This document shows, in pieces, positions 8,180 to 17,633 of a DNA stretch of 64,000 bases. The notes below the pieces were generated by a model. That model was given only the letters and a program-made list of their open reading frames with translations, did not search any database and was not told the DNA's origin. Positions within the stretch are counted from its first letter, which is position 1. Each line of letters opens with the position of its first letter. Origin of the DNA: Pseudomonas paeninsulae (GTDB taxonomy: Bacteria > Pseudomonadota > Gammaproteobacteria > Pseudomonadales > Pseudomonadaceae); assembly GCF_035621475.1 (NCBI RefSeq), contig NZ_CP141799.1:2716501-2780500 (forward strand), in the 5' to 3' direction. The position numbers and the translations under genes were made by a program.

Positions 8180-10738
8180 TCAGCTAGGCGATGACCAGCC
8201 GGCCGCCGGTTTGGCGGCGGTGGCCAGCACTCGCCAACTGCCCTGGGCCTGGCTCAGTTGACGATGCGCTGCCAGTAACTGCGGCCGTTCGAGCGTGGCC
8301 AGGGCCTGCAACACGGCCGTCTCGTGCGCCGTGGAAAAACCGGCCAGGTGCGCTTGCCAATGCTGTTCGGCCAGATCCTGCGGACTACTGGGCGCCTGCC
8401 GACGAAGCTCGGCGGCCGTCAGCGCCAGCGCCTGATCCTCCAGGGCGGCCAGGCGCTCGCCCTGGACCTGGAGAAACGCCTCGATATACCCGATGATTTG
8501 CTCAGCCGACGCATGTGGCGACTGCACGACAAACACAATGCCGCGATGCGCCTGCACCTGACGGAATCCGCAGTACACCGCATAGCCCAGTTGCAACTCG
8601 CTACGTAGACGCTGGTAAAACGCGCCCTGGCAGAACTGCGCGAGCAATCGCCACGCGGCCTCGGTCGCTGCATCCGGGGCCGGCAACGGGCAGAACAGCA
8701 GCAACGCCGCGTCACTGCAGTCGATGGCCGCGTCTTGCCAGTAACGCCCAACGGGACCCATTGCTGAGGGTTCTGGCGTGCTCAGCGGCGCTACCGAGCT
8801 GAACAATCGTTCGATCGCGGCTTGGCCGACAGCATCCATCCCCACGCCCAGACCGTCAAACCGCGCCTGTCGGTAGCACTCTTGCAGGCGTTGCGGGGTC
8901 AACGCGGTGCACTCGCGCCTGGGCGCAGCGAACAACTCGGGCAAACGTCCGAGCAGTTGCCTAAATGGCATCTCGGCTTGCGCCTGAATGACAGCCTGCC
9001 GGGCCTCGCGCGGCCCTTGCTGCCAGGCAGCGGGCGCAGGACAAAGCAGCGCTACCAGCACCTGCTGCACGACCGCAGGCAACAACCCGGCAGATCCCTG
9101 CAGCGACAGTTGCCAGCCATCGTCCCGAGCGGTCAATTGCACTGCGACCCCGACCTCCGCCGCATCGGCTGCGAGGGTTCGCAATGCCACCCGCAACAGC
9201 GCCTGCAACTCGTCGGCATCGACCCGCTCGGCCAGCCAGCAGCACCAATAGAGCCTGGCTTGGCCAGCAACACCCGGTGCGCCCTCCCCCGTGGCGGGAA
9301 CTGGAAACCAGCGCATCTGGAGCGCGATGCCAAGGGCAGGCATTGCCACAGCTGCAGGTTCGAGAAATGGATTGGCCGGCGGCAACTGCCATAGCCAGGT
9401 GCAAGGCGCTGCGCTGACCGGCGGCGTTTCCTGCATCCGCAAGGCAAAGCCAGGAGCCGGCCAACTGGGCATTGGCCGGGTGCTGGCGAACAGTTGCAGT
9501 AGACGCCGGGCGTCCTGCATCTGCGCCAACAGCCCCGCCAGCGCGGCCTGCCCTGCCGCGCTCAAGCCAGCGTCCGGGGTCCAACCTGCCGCCAGACAAT
9601 CCTGCCAATGACGCGCCAGGGCCAGCGCCTGCATGCTGTGCAGGCGCTGGCCCTGGATCGCCTGATAGCGCTCGTACAAAACCCCACGCTGATCGGCACC
9701 GGCAAAGAAGCTCAACCAGCCCAGCACGGCGGCCACAATCGCGGCCTGGGTTGCGGCTGCCTCATCGACGCCAACAAAGCTCAGCAGCAACATGGCCTGA
9801 TCGGCGTAGCGATACACCAGCCGAACCTGCAGCCCTTGGCACAGTTGCGCCTCGCGCAAGCCAGCGAGCAAGCCCGCCGGCGCCTCTGAGCGCAGCCAGG
9901 TCTGCAGATAATCCAGAGCTTGATCCAAGTCTGGCTCTGTCCACTCGAGGACGAAGCCCAACTGCAGGGATGGCGCACCGCCAGGCAGGGTCATGCACAT
10001 CTGCTGCACGCACAGCGGTAATAACGGTGCCGGGGACGATTGCCGCTGGCGGCCCCGACCCGGCAAGGCTGCAGCGTGGCGCTGAACCAGTTCATCCAAC
10101 TCATCGAATGTCTGCGGGCCAACCACCATCAGCGACAGTTGTCCGGCCTGGTAGAAACGCTGGTGAAACGCCTGCAACGACTGCTGGAAGGCGGCCTGTT
10201 CGACGGCCAAGCTGTCACGGTTGCCGGCCTGGAAAGCCGCGAACCGATGTCCAACCGGCAACGCCTGACCCAGCGCCACCGCCACCAGGGTGTCGGGATC
10301 TTGGCCGCGGGCGAGGAACTCGGCATGCACCACCTCACGCTCGCGCAACTGCGCCGCCTGATCCAGCAGCGGATGGGCCAGCATATCGAGCAAGCGGGCC
10401 AAGGCCTCGTCGAGTCGATCCGCCGGCACCTCGCAGAAATAATCGGTGTGACGCGCCTGGGTCGAGGCATTGACCTGCCCGCCGCAGGCCTGCACGAATG
10501 CCATCAGACTCTGCTCGACGGCATAAGCACTGCTGCCGAGAAACAGCAGGTGCTCGAGAAAATGCGCCATGCCGGGGTAATCCGCCGGCTCATCATGGCT
10601 GCCCACCGCAACCCGCACGCTGATCGCCGTCTTGGCCGTACCCGGCAGACTGAGCATGGCCACCTGCAGCCCGTTAGCCAATTGCCGACACTCCGGCGGG
10701 ACAACATTGAGCGACGGCAAGTTACAGACGGCAGGCAT
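8180..10738 (-). CDS. pqqF: PQQ biosynthesis metallopeptidase PqqF
   Basis: An 852-residue M16-family (insulinase/pitrilysin) zinc protease. The inverted zinc motif HFLEH lies at residues 59-63, with the family's third acidic ligand in the downstream ALARLLDML..REREVVHAEF helix. Two to four M16-type repeats follow, the C-terminal half lacking the zinc site, as usual. PqqF, with PqqG, processes the PqqA precursor peptide during pyrroloquinoline quinone synthesis (established). The length agrees with Pseudomonas PqqF. I use the ATG at 10738, which puts the family's NGLQVAML strand at the expected distance from the start; an ATG at 10777 lacks any ribosome site. Unlike the pqqFABCDE order of P. 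putida, no pqqA-E genes are next to it, and the flanking gene on the 5' side is an IS remnant. PQQ genes may lie elsewhere. Confidence 0.87.
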   Translation of the reverse strand: MPAVCNLPSLNVVPPECRQLANGLQVAMLSLPGTAKTAISVRVAVGSHDEPADYPGMAHFLEHLLFLGSSAYAVEQSLMAFVQACGGQVNASTQARHTDYFCEVPADRLDEALARLLDMLAHPLLDQAAQLREREVVHAEFLARGQDPDTLVAVALGQALPVGHRFAAFQAGNRDSLAVEQAAFQQSLQAFHQRFYQAGQLSLMVVGPQTFDELDELVQRHAAALPGRGRQRQSSPAPLLPLCVQQMCMTLPGGAPSLQLGFVLEWTEPDLDQALDYLQTWLRSEAPAGLLAGLREAQLCQGLQVRLVYRYADQAMLLLSFVGVDEAAATQAAIVAAVLGWLSFFAGADQRGVLYERYQAIQGQRLHSMQALALARHWQDCLAAGWTPDAGLSAAGQAALAGLLAQMQDARRLLQLFASTRPMPSWPAPGFALRMQETPPVSAAPCTWLWQLPPANPFLEPAAVAMPALGIALQMRWFPVPATGEGAPGVAGQARLYWCCWLAERVDADELQALLRVALRTLAADAAEVGVAVQLTARDDGWQLSLQGSAGLLPAVVQQVLVALLCPAPAAWQQGPREARQAVIQAQAEMPFRQLLGRLPELFAAPRRECTALTPQRLQECYRQARFDGLGVGMDAVGQAAIERLFSSVAPLSTPEPSAMGPVGRYWQDAAIDCSDAALLLFCPLPAPDAATEAAWRLLAQFCQGAFYQRLRSELQLGYAVYCGFRQVQAHRGIVFVVQSPHASAEQIIGYIEAFLQVQGERLAALEDQALALTAAELRRQAPSSPQDLAEQHWQAHLAGFSTAHETAVLQALATLERPQLLAAHRQLSQAQGSWRVLATAAKPAAGWSSPS

Positions 10739-10888
10739 AGCGAGACTCGACTCTGGCAGGTTTCGGCACTTCAGCATCAAACACTAGCTAACTGAAGGGC
10801 AATAGTGCTTTGGAAGTAGCTGTATCCGGACAAAGTCCAAGCGAATTACCTCGCGAACTCAACGATTGGCCAAATTGTCAGGCACCGA

Positions 10889-11775
10889 ATGGATCTATGG
10901 GAGGCGCGTGTCGACAAGAAGCACATAGCAAAACTTGAGCGCCAGCTGCGGCGCAAAGACAAGGCACTGGCGGAAACCGCTGCGACCTTGGTGCTGCGAA
11001 AAAGGATGAATGCTTTCTGGGGAAACGACAACGAAGACGTTTGACCGCGCTGCCAGAACGGCAACAATTTGTTGAATGGCTTAACCATGCTGTCGCTTCT
11101 GGTGCGCGCAAGGCGGTGGCCGGCGCAGAGATCGGGCTGTCGCTGCGCAGCCTGCAACGCTGGGCAATAACGCCGACCATACAAGCCAATGAGCGCACCA
11201 CCACGCTACGCCCACGACCGCTCAATGCCCTGAGTGAGGACGAGCGCCGTGCCATCTTGCGCCTTTTGCCAGCTTGCCACCCAGCCAGATCGTGCCAAGG
11301 CTGGCCTAGCACTGCGTGGGTCAGCACCTTGGTGCTGCACTCGGACAACGGCGCGCCAATCAAACCGGTGACGCTGCTGAGCAAGTTATACGACCTAGGC
11401 ATCACTCCATCGCATGGACGACCCCGAGTAAGCAACGACAATCCCTACTCGGAATCGCTGTTTCGAACCCTGAAATACTGCCCGCAATGGCCCAGGGACG
11501 GCTTTGCAGATTTGGACGCAGCACGCAGCTGGGGGCGCGATTTTATCCGCGGGTACAACCACGAACATCGCCACAGTCGCATTCGCTTTGTGACCCCGGC
11601 GCCGCGTCATCGCGGCGAGGATCAAGAGGTGCTGACCAAGAGTCATGCGCTGTACCAGCAAGCCCGTAACCAACACCCGCATCGCGGGTCAGGCAACACT
11701 CGAAACTGGCAGCCTATCGGCGCTGTCACACTCAACCCAGAGCGGCTGCAACCGGCACTGAGAATAGCGGCTTAA
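10889..11775 (+). mobile_element. Degenerate IS3-family insertion sequence remnant
   Basis: Two transposase pieces survive. 10889-11044 encodes the C-terminus of an OrfA-like protein (LERQLRRKDKALAETAATL, then RKRMNAFWG). From 11041 the OrfB-like frame reads the HTH-type region ending LRSLQRW, then near 11255 shifts frame: the family block FASLPPSQIVPRLA is readable in another frame and ends at a stop. The integrase core then jumps straight to LVLHSDNGAP, VSNDNPYSESLFRT, YNHEHRHSRIRFVTPA and RNWQPIGAVTLNPE. The region holding the first catalytic Asp (about 100 codons) is deleted, while the second Asp (SDNG) and the Glu (SESLF) remain. I do not see matching terminal inverted repeats. It cannot transpose by itself. 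Confidence 0.8.
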
Positions 11776-12003
11776 AAGCACGGCTGACGCGACAACCACC
11801 TTGTAAAACGCCGCACAGGCCAAGTAAGACAACGCCGACTTTTCCACAAAATCGATCCACAGTAGCCTTTCGAGATGCATGAGGAATAAATCAGGCCGCA
11901 TTTTCCTGCAGGCCTAGCCAACATTTTAGCTGCTGCTCGACCGGCTTCGCTTTAGCCATGTGCCCCGGTGCAGCGCAGCGCACAGCAGGCTAACTAGCAT
12001 CCT

Positions 12004-12582
12004 TCAAAGCGCCGTCGCCAATCTGGCGGCACTGCTCAGCCAGCGTTGCTGCTCGGCCGCTGTCGAACCAATCACCGGACCAAAAGTGGCGACCTTAACC
12101 GGGCTAATACCGCAAAATTCCAATGTGGTCTTCTTCATTTGCACAATACCGGGCATCCGATAGACCCAGCGAAAATACCAAGGAGGCGTGTCCATCGTGA
12201 CAAGCAACTGCGCCGTGCGGCCCACTAGCAGTTTGTCAGGGAAGGCTGAACCGGCGCGGTATTTAAACGCAAAGCCAGGTAACAGGATGCGATCGAGAAA
12301 GCCCTTCAATAGAGCCGGCACACTGCCCCACCAAATCGGATAAACCACTACCAAGTGCTCGGCCCACAGGATCGACTCCTGCGCAGCCAGTAAATCTGGC
12401 TCCAACTCCTGAATACGTTGATAACCCTCATGCAGGATTGGCTCGAAGGCCACGTCTGCTAACCGCAAGATGCGCACTTTATGCCCAGCTGCAGTGGCCG
12501 CTGCCGCATAGCTGTCACTCAGTCCTGCACACAAACTGCTGGCTGCCGAATGACCTAAAATCACCAGTACTTGCTTAGCCAT
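12004..12582 (-). CDS. NAD(P)H-dependent flavodoxin-like oxidoreductase
   Basis: A 192-residue flavodoxin-fold (Flavodoxin_2, MdaB/KefF/NQO-like) cytoplasmic enzyme expected to bind FMN or FAD and reduce quinones or similar acceptors with NAD(P)H. Visible family blocks are VLVILGHS at the N-terminus, VVVYPIWWGSVPALLKGFLDRI near the middle, LLVTMDTPPWYF and the C-terminal TLEFCGI. I begin at the ATG at 12582 because the family starts right at the first beta strand; GGAG and GAGCGAG lie upstream. The gene follows a MerR-type regulator on the same strand, a common arrangement for such reductases. Since that regulator is truncated, control of this gene may be altered. Confidence 0.82.
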   Translation of the reverse strand: MAKQVLVILGHSAASSLCAGLSDSYAAAATAAGHKVRILRLADVAFEPILHEGYQRIQELEPDLLAAQESILWAEHLVVVYPIWWGSVPALLKGFLDRILLPGFAFKYRAGSAFPDKLLVGRTAQLLVTMDTPPWYFRWVYRMPGIVQMKKTTLEFCGISPVKVATFGPVIGSTAAEQQRWLSSAARLATAL

Positions 12583-12649
12583 CTCGCTCACTCCAAAAAC
12601 ACAAGTCCCGAGTGTAAAGTCTGCCCCTAATGGCAGAGTCAAGCAGACT

Positions 12650-12973
12650 TTAGCGGGCACTCACCGGCACTACAGCGCACTGCTGAGTTAACGACTGCGC
12701 TGCGTCGGCAGCGGCCAAACAACTGACAATCTCACCAGCGACCTGCTGCAATCTGCCATCCAGCGCCTGCAAGCGCGCAATCTCGGCACTCACACTCAAC
12801 CGCTTAGCGTCGATCGCCGCGGCGAACGCTCGCCAGTCCGGCTCACCCGAGCGCCCGGCCAATAGCGGCGCAAGTTCGGCCAAGCGAAAGCCCAGGCCTT
12901 GCGTCCGCTTAATCAACTGAATCAGCAACAGCTCATTGGCCGCATAAACTCTATACGAACCCAAGCGCGGCAC
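12650..12973 (-). pseudogene. MerR-family regulator lacking the start of its HTH domain
   Basis: The frame encodes the second half of a MerR DNA-binding domain and the effector helix: RLGSYRVYAANELLLIQLIKR, GFRLAELAPLL, a dimerisation helix and a short C-terminal tail. Reading on upstream in the same frame gives VTAYETRGGSVPRLGSYRVY, where YETRG is the recognisable end of the MerR helix-turn-helix, but before it the sequence is GC-rich with no MerR-like residues and no start codon with a ribosome site. The first 20 or so residues (helix 1 and the turn) are thus missing. A GTG at 12973 is the only start available and would make a 107-residue protein unable to form the normal winged helix. The 5' break coincides with a repeat-like stretch (GCCGCCGGTCACGA type). 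Confidence 0.65.
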
Positions 12974-13135
12974 TGAACCGCCCCTAGTTTCGTAGGCGGT
13001 TACCAGCGTCGGCTCTGGCTCGGGTCTGGACGTTCGTGACCGGCGGCTGCCGACCCGAAGCTGCCTATGACGACAGGCAGGTACCGGCCCGGAGTAGGCA
13101 TTCGAAATTGTCTACACAAACAGGCGCGGACTCGG

Positions 13136-13171
13136 AGCACTGCTTCGCCTCGTCTACGGCTAAGCAGTGCT
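13136..13171. repeat. Perfect hairpin downstream of the RidA gene
   Basis: AGCACTGCTT at 13136-13145 and AAGCAGTGCT at 13162-13171 are exact inverted repeats separated by 16 bases. No T-run follows on the minus strand, so if it ends the operon transcript it would do so without the classical U-tract. The rest of 12974-13256 shows no gene. Confidence 0.5.
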
Positions 13172-13256
13172 TCTACTTTTGTTCGCCGCTTGCCTTACTC
13201 TGAAAGTTGAGCAGGCCAGAGACTGAATAAGAGCCTGTGCGCAGCAAATTAAACTA

Positions 13257-13607
13257 CTAAGAAGTGGCAGCAATCACCGAGATTTCTACCAGCAGCTCGG
13301 GGCTGGCCATCTTGGCCTCGACACAGGCTCGCGCAGGGGCGAAGCCTGGCGGAACCCAGCTGTCCCATACACCGTTCATCTCGGCAAACAGGCTCATATC
13401 CTTCAGGTAGATAGTGGCGGACAGCAGCTGTTCACGGTTGCTGCCAACCGACGCCAGCAGCGTATCGACCTTGGCCAGCATGGTGCGGGTTTGCTCCTGA
13501 ATGCCCGCACTACGGTCTTCTGCCACCTGCCCGCACAAATAGGCGGTCTGGTTATGCACCACAACTCGGCTCATCCGCGCAGCGGTTTCATATCGGCTAA
13601 TGCTCAT
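13257..13607 (-). CDS. RidA family (YjgF/YER057c/UK114) enamine/imine deaminase
   Basis: A 116-residue RidA protein covering the whole family length. The family signatures AYLCGQVA near residue 22, the [11 protein letters not shown] block, [19 protein letters not shown] and the conserved Arg in PARA are visible. RidA hydrolyses reactive enamine or imine intermediates to keto acids (established). It is the last gene of the leftward oxidase operon, 37 bases after the alpha subunit gene, with AAAAGGA-type ribosome site. Such placement suggests it clears the imine released by the amine-oxidising complex, an inference from gene order. It might act on free intermediates of a D-amino acid or opine. 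Confidence 0.88.
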   Translation of the reverse strand: MSISRYETAARMSRVVVHNQTAYLCGQVAEDRSAGIQEQTRTMLAKVDTLLASVGSNREQLLSATIYLKDMSLFAEMNGVWDSWVPPGFAPARACVEAKMASPELLVEISVIAATS

Positions 13608-13644
13608 CGCTTTTCCTTTTGGAGTTCCATGTTGAAATGACTGG

Positions 13645-15048
13645 CTAGTGCTTTTCCCCGCGGCTCACCAGCGAAGCCAGTTCACCCAGGGAAAGCGGCT
13701 TGATCGGCGCGCGGATGGTGTAATAACCCACCTGGTCGATGGCGACATTGCGCTCGGCGGCGATGATTTGCGCCACGGTGAGACCGCACATGCGGCCCTG
13801 GCAGGGGCCCATACCAGCGCGACTAAAGGCTTTGGCTTGATTCGGACCGCTACAGCCAAGTCCTACGAAGCGGCGGATATCACCGGCGCTGACCTCCTCG
13901 CAACGACAGACGATGGTTTCATCGACCGGCAGCAGGAACTCGGCAGCCGGTTGGTAGAGCACATCCAGAAACGGCCGGATAACCATCAGCCGGTCCAGGG
14001 CCTGATGCGCCGGCCGTGCCAGCCGGTCCCGTGCAGTGCTGTCGATGCGGCCCTGCTGGCAGGCTACTTGCCAGGCCGTCAGACGGCCGAAGTGCTCCGC
14101 GGCTAGCGCACCACCTATCCCTGCGGAGTCGCCAGCGACGAAGAAACCGTCGATCGACGTTTCGCCCCAGGCATCGGTCTGCGGATGCCAGCACTGCTGT
14201 TGCTCGTGCCATAAATGCCGGGCATCCAGGGCGCGGGTCAACTGCACATTAGGCACGACGCCCTGATGCACCAGGAGTGTCTGGCAGTCGATCACGCGGT
14301 CATGGCCTTTGTGCTGAAAATGCAGCTGTGCCAGACAACCGTTGCTGGCAGCATCGGCGCGCAGTTGCGTCACCCCGCCGAGCATCTTGATGCCGGCTTT
14401 GCGCAATGAGACCAGATAGCCCAGCCCCTTGAGCAGCATGCGCCAACCGCGCAGCGCGCCGAGCCCATGGCGCAGTGCCTTGCAGTAGTTGCCTGGCGGA
14501 GTGGTATCCAGCACCGCACTGATCGGCACACCGGCCTTATGTAGCTGCCAGGCAATCAGCAGTAGCAGCGGGCCACTGCCGGCCAGCACCAGCGGGCCCG
14601 AAGGGGTCAGACCGCTACTCTTCAACAGGATCTGCGCCGCGCCGCAGGTCATCACCCCAGGTAGGGTCCAGCCAGGGAAAGGCACTGGCCGCTCCTGCGC
14701 GCCGGTCGCTAGCAGTATTTTGGCTGCGCGCAGGGTGCGACTCTGCCCACCAACGGACACACTGAGTACGCGCTCTGGGCTGATATCCCACACCGTGGCC
14801 GAATGGAAGTAATCGACCCGCGAATGCTCCAGCGCATCTACCAGCGTGCGCCCGTAGTAGTAGTCGGGCCCCAGTATTTGCCTATCCGCCGGTGCCGGGT
14901 TGCTCACGCTACGGTAGATTTGCCCACCCGGGGCGGCTTGCTCGTCCAGCAAGGCGACATCCAGGCCATGCTGGCACGCCGTAGTCGCGGCGGCCATACC
15001 GGCGGGACCGGCGCCGACCACTATCAGGTCATAGATCCGCTCGCTCAC
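13645..15048 (-). CDS. FAD/NAD(P)-dependent oxidoreductase, alpha subunit (HcnB/OoxA-like)
   Basis: A 467-residue pyridine-nucleotide-disulfide oxidoreductase-type protein. An N-terminal FAD-binding motif [12 protein letters not shown] (residues 10-21) and a second dinucleotide fold ([12 protein letters not shown] near 155) are followed by a C-terminal BFD-like [2Fe-2S] domain with [14 protein letters not shown] and [11 protein letters not shown]. This is the alpha subunit of heterotrimeric dehydrogenases such as hydrogen cyanide synthase HcnB, octopine/nopaline oxidase and D-hydroxyproline dehydrogenase. The start ATG at 15048 overlaps the ferredoxin gene stop by four bases (ATGA), so the genes are translationally coupled. 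Neighbours HcnA- and HcnC-like complete the complex. The substrate is unknown; hcn genes proper are adjacent and alone, without the TRAP system seen here. Confidence 0.87.
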   Translation of the reverse strand: MSERIYDLIVVGAGPAGMAAATTACQHGLDVALLDEQAAPGGQIYRSVSNPAPADRQILGPDYYYGRTLVDALEHSRVDYFHSATVWDISPERVLSVSVGGQSRTLRAAKILLATGAQERPVPFPGWTLPGVMTCGAAQILLKSSGLTPSGPLVLAGSGPLLLLIAWQLHKAGVPISAVLDTTPPGNYCKALRHGLGALRGWRMLLKGLGYLVSLRKAGIKMLGGVTQLRADAASNGCLAQLHFQHKGHDRVIDCQTLLVHQGVVPNVQLTRALDARHLWHEQQQCWHPQTDAWGETSIDGFFVAGDSAGIGGALAAEHFGRLTAWQVACQQGRIDSTARDRLARPAHQALDRLMVIRPFLDVLYQPAAEFLLPVDETIVCRCEEVSAGDIRRFVGLGCSGPNQAKAFSRAGMGPCQGRMCGLTVAQIIAAERNVAIDQVGYYTIRAPIKPLSLGELASLVSRGEKH

Positions 15049-15377
15049 GAGTACGACTCCTGCTCAGCTGTAGGGACAGCCCTGGCGCCAAGCTGCGGGA
15101 GGATCTTCATGCCTTGCGCCACCAGGGTCATGCAGCCCTGCACGTTAGGCACGCCATCGATCTCAACCAGGCATTCGAAGCAGGCCCCCATCATGCAGTA
15201 GGGCGCGCGCGGACTGCCGGACAGCGGAGTGCTACGTGACGGAATCATGCCTGCGGCTAGCACGGCGGCGGCCACGGTCTCGCCCGTTCGGGCATGGAAT
15301 GCAGCGCCGTCGATTTCCACCAGTACTGTCCCTCGGTCTTCGCTCGCCAGGCGTTTAAACATCGAATCGTGCGGCAC
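15045..15377 (-). CDS. (2Fe-2S)-binding subunit (HcnA/OoxX-like)
   Basis: A 110-residue ferredoxin-like subunit (Fer2_4 family). Four cysteines in the pattern CMMGACFECLV followed by VQGCMT should ligate a [2Fe-2S] cluster. GTG at 15377 is preceded six bases upstream by a near-perfect GGAGGTG site, so I begin there; the ATG at 15362, which overlaps the stop of the preceding oxidase gene (ATGTTTAA), would shorten it by five residues. Both coupling to the upstream gene and the ATGA overlap with the downstream alpha gene argue for one complex. It would shuttle electrons between the flavin sites of the alpha and beta subunits. Confidence 0.84.
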   Translation of the reverse strand: MPHDSMFKRLASEDRGTVLVEIDGAAFHARTGETVAAAVLAAGMIPSRSTPLSGSPRAPYCMMGACFECLVEIDGVPNVQGCMTLVAQGMKILPQLGARAVPTAEQESYS

Positions 15378-16479
15378 GAAACACCTCCAAAGAAAAGGCT
15401 TGTGGTTTCCCTGCAATCCAGTCGGCAATCGGCCCCGAATGGGCGGCCCCCAGGGTGACGCCACTGTGGCAGGTCACTAGAAATGCCCCAGGGCATACGC
15501 TGGACTCTTCATAAATCGGGTAGCCATCCGGGGTCATCACTCGCAATGCACCCCAGGCGCGGACCATGCGCACGTGCTCCAGCAGCGGAAACATGCGGAT
15601 CGCCCGTTGTGCGATCTGCGCCATCACCTCGGTGGTGGTGCCGCTGTCGAAGCCCACGTCCTCTTTGGAGTCGCCCAACTGCAAGGTGCCGTCCCCGGTC
15701 TGGCGCACATGGCCGGTGGGGTAGTGGAGAAACGGCTGCACGCGCTCGGTAATCAACACCTGGCCGCGATTGGGTTGAACCGGTGCCGACAGTCCCAGCT
15801 GGGGGGCCAGTGTCTTATTGCCGAGGCCGGCAGCCAGTACCAGCTTTGCAGAGATCCAGGTGTCATGGCCGGCAACCACGCCGAAGCCGCCGTCCCGCTG
15901 GCGGATCTCGCCGATGGAGGCATTGCTGATCAACTGACCACCCTGGGCGACAAAGGCCTCGACCAAGGCCCGTAACAGCAGCAACGGATTCAGGTGACCA
16001 TCTTCGAGGCCCAGGGTGGCGCCGGCCACTCGCGAACCGATCTCGGGCACCAGGGCTTTGAGTTGTGCATGGTCGAGGACTTCGAACGGGTAATCGCCTC
16101 CGGCCTGCTCGCGCATGTTGGTGAGCAGCCGTTGACGCTGTTCCAGTTCGGCGTCCTCCAGGCAGACAAACAGGCCGCCTCGTTGGGCGAGTTGGACATC
16201 GATGCCGGTGCTCGATTGCAGCTGCTGAGCAAAGTCGCCCCACAAGCGCGCCGACAGGCGCGATAACTGGGCGTACTCGGGGCAGGTATCACCCTTGCCC
16301 TGCACCCAGACCAGGCCGAAGTTACCCCGCGAGGCGCGCAGGGCAATGTCGCCCTCATCCAGGACGGTGACCTTCAGGCCATTGCGCATAAGGCCTAACG
16401 CAATGGCCAGGCCGACCAGCCCGCCGCCGATCACGGTGACATCCGTCTGGCGACAGCCTGCCCGTAAGCGAACCGACAT
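15355..16479 (-). CDS. FAD-dependent amine oxidase, beta subunit (DadA/HcnC/OoxB-like)
   Basis: A 374-residue DAO-family flavoenzyme. The N-terminal Rossmann motif VIGGGLVGLAIALGL (about 16-30) is followed by LDEG, and the C-terminal half shows VRAWGALRVMTPDGYPI and SGVTLGAAHSGPIADW, as in glycine/D-amino acid oxidases. In HcnABC-type and opine/hydroxyproline complexes this subunit oxidises the C-N bond of the substrate. The gene follows the dctP gene of the TRAP transporter by about 110 bases, and its end overlaps the ferredoxin gene. The start ATG at 16479 has AAGGAG upstream. Substrate could be an opine, a D-amino acid or an N-substituted amino acid; no racemase, epimerase or pyrroline-carboxylate gene is present to decide. 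Confidence 0.86.
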   Translation of the reverse strand: MSVRLRAGCRQTDVTVIGGGLVGLAIALGLMRNGLKVTVLDEGDIALRASRGNFGLVWVQGKGDTCPEYAQLSRLSARLWGDFAQQLQSSTGIDVQLAQRGGLFVCLEDAELEQRQRLLTNMREQAGGDYPFEVLDHAQLKALVPEIGSRVAGATLGLEDGHLNPLLLLRALVEAFVAQGGQLISNASIGEIRQRDGGFGVVAGHDTWISAKLVLAAGLGNKTLAPQLGLSAPVQPNRGQVLITERVQPFLHYPTGHVRQTGDGTLQLGDSKEDVGFDSGTTTEVMAQIAQRAIRMFPLLEHVRMVRAWGALRVMTPDGYPIYEESSVCPGAFLVTCHSGVTLGAAHSGPIADWIAGKPQAFSLEVFRAARFDV

Positions 16480-16587
16480 GGCCTACTCCTTTTAAAAATG
16501 ATCGGGACACAGGCTTAGCGCCTGCTATTCGAAAGCGGCAAGGCCGCCCTGGAGGCGAACGCTCCGGGGCGCCCTACTCGTCCGGGG

Positions 16588-17589
16588 TCAGTCTTTGAAG
16601 GCGGACTTGAGCACCTGCTCGGCCCACTCCTTACCGATGTCGTCGATGATTTCCGGCCAGACATTGGCACGGACTTTCTGCGCGGTGGCTTCTATATCGG
16701 CGTCGGAAACTGCGACGATAGTGGCGCCAGCCTTGGCCAGCAGCTGCTCATTGGCGGCCTGGTCAGCCTGGGCGGTTTTCCAGCGACGGTTCTCGAACTC
16801 CAGCGCAACCGTGTCCAGCGCCGCTTGTTGCTCAGGCTCCAGCTCGTCGTAGCGCTCCTGATTGAGCAGCAGGTACCACACCTCGAAGTGAGTGTTGGAC
16901 GGCACATAGAACTTGGTGACGTCGCGGAAGGAGGAGTAGTAACCCTCGGCGCCTGACCCCATGACCCCGTCGACCACACCGGTCTGCACAGCGGTAAAGG
17001 CTTCGGAGAACGGCAGCGGCGAGGCGATGTAGCCAATCTGATCGGCCAGCAGTTGGAAGGTCTTGATCGGCGGTACCCGTAGTTTGATGCCTTTGGCGAC
17101 ATCGGGGTTGCCAGCGCCCTGCACTTCTTTATTCAGCGCGATGCCACCGAAATACACTGGCCAGGCCGCCAATACCTTGATGCCTTGCTCCTGGTACAAC
17201 CCGGCGACGGTGCTACGCAGGGGCGTGCCTGGGCCAAACACCCGCTGCGCCTCTTGCCAGTTTTTCACCATGTAGGGCATGTAGATGATCTGGAAACGTT
17301 TATCGGCGCCGGAGGCCGGCGGTTGCACGGCCATGTCGATGGCGCCCAGGCCGACGCGCTCCTGCACCACGGTGTAGTCGCCCAGGGCGTTGGCGGCATA
17401 GATCTTGACCTTGAGCTTGTCGTCGGTCGCGCTCTGCACATGCTCGGCGAACCACTTAACGTCATTGTCGATGGCCGTGCCTTGTGGGCGGACGTGGGAC
17501 AGCTTGAGGGTCTCGGCTTGCGCCAAGCCGGCAGTCGAGAGTGCGAGGGCCAGCCCCAGGGCGGCTTGCTTGGAAAATGACAGATTCAT
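16588..17589 (-). CDS. TRAP transporter substrate-binding protein DctP
   Basis: A 333-residue periplasmic binding protein of the DctP family. The signal peptide ends AQA at about residue 25; the mature chain begins ETLKLSHVRPQG. The region KGIKLRVPP near residue 160 contains the Arg that in this family salt-bridges the substrate carboxylate. The ATG at 17589 has AAGGAAAC just upstream, giving a normal signal peptide; a longer frame to 17679 does not. Together with dctQ and dctM it makes a Na+- or proton-coupled secondary uptake system. A carboxylate-containing substrate is thus expected, consistent with an amino-acid-like compound handled by the downstream oxidase. Confidence 0.9.
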   Translation of the reverse strand: MNLSFSKQAALGLALALSTAGLAQAETLKLSHVRPQGTAIDNDVKWFAEHVQSATDDKLKVKIYAANALGDYTVVQERVGLGAIDMAVQPPASGADKRFQIIYMPYMVKNWQEAQRVFGPGTPLRSTVAGLYQEQGIKVLAAWPVYFGGIALNKEVQGAGNPDVAKGIKLRVPPIKTFQLLADQIGYIASPLPFSEAFTAVQTGVVDGVMGSGAEGYYSSFRDVTKFYVPSNTHFEVWYLLLNQERYDELEPEQQAALDTVALEFENRRWKTAQADQAANEQLLAKAGATIVAVSDADIEATAQKVRANVWPEIIDDIGKEWAEQVLKSAFKD

Positions 17590-17633
17590 TGCACGTTTCC
17601 TTGTTGTTGTTGGAGGCAAGAGTGGGGGTTGAA

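Noticed and set aside
9472..10473. 333-codon plus-strand frame
   Set aside because: Antisense to pqqF, Pro/Ala/Arg-rich from high GC.
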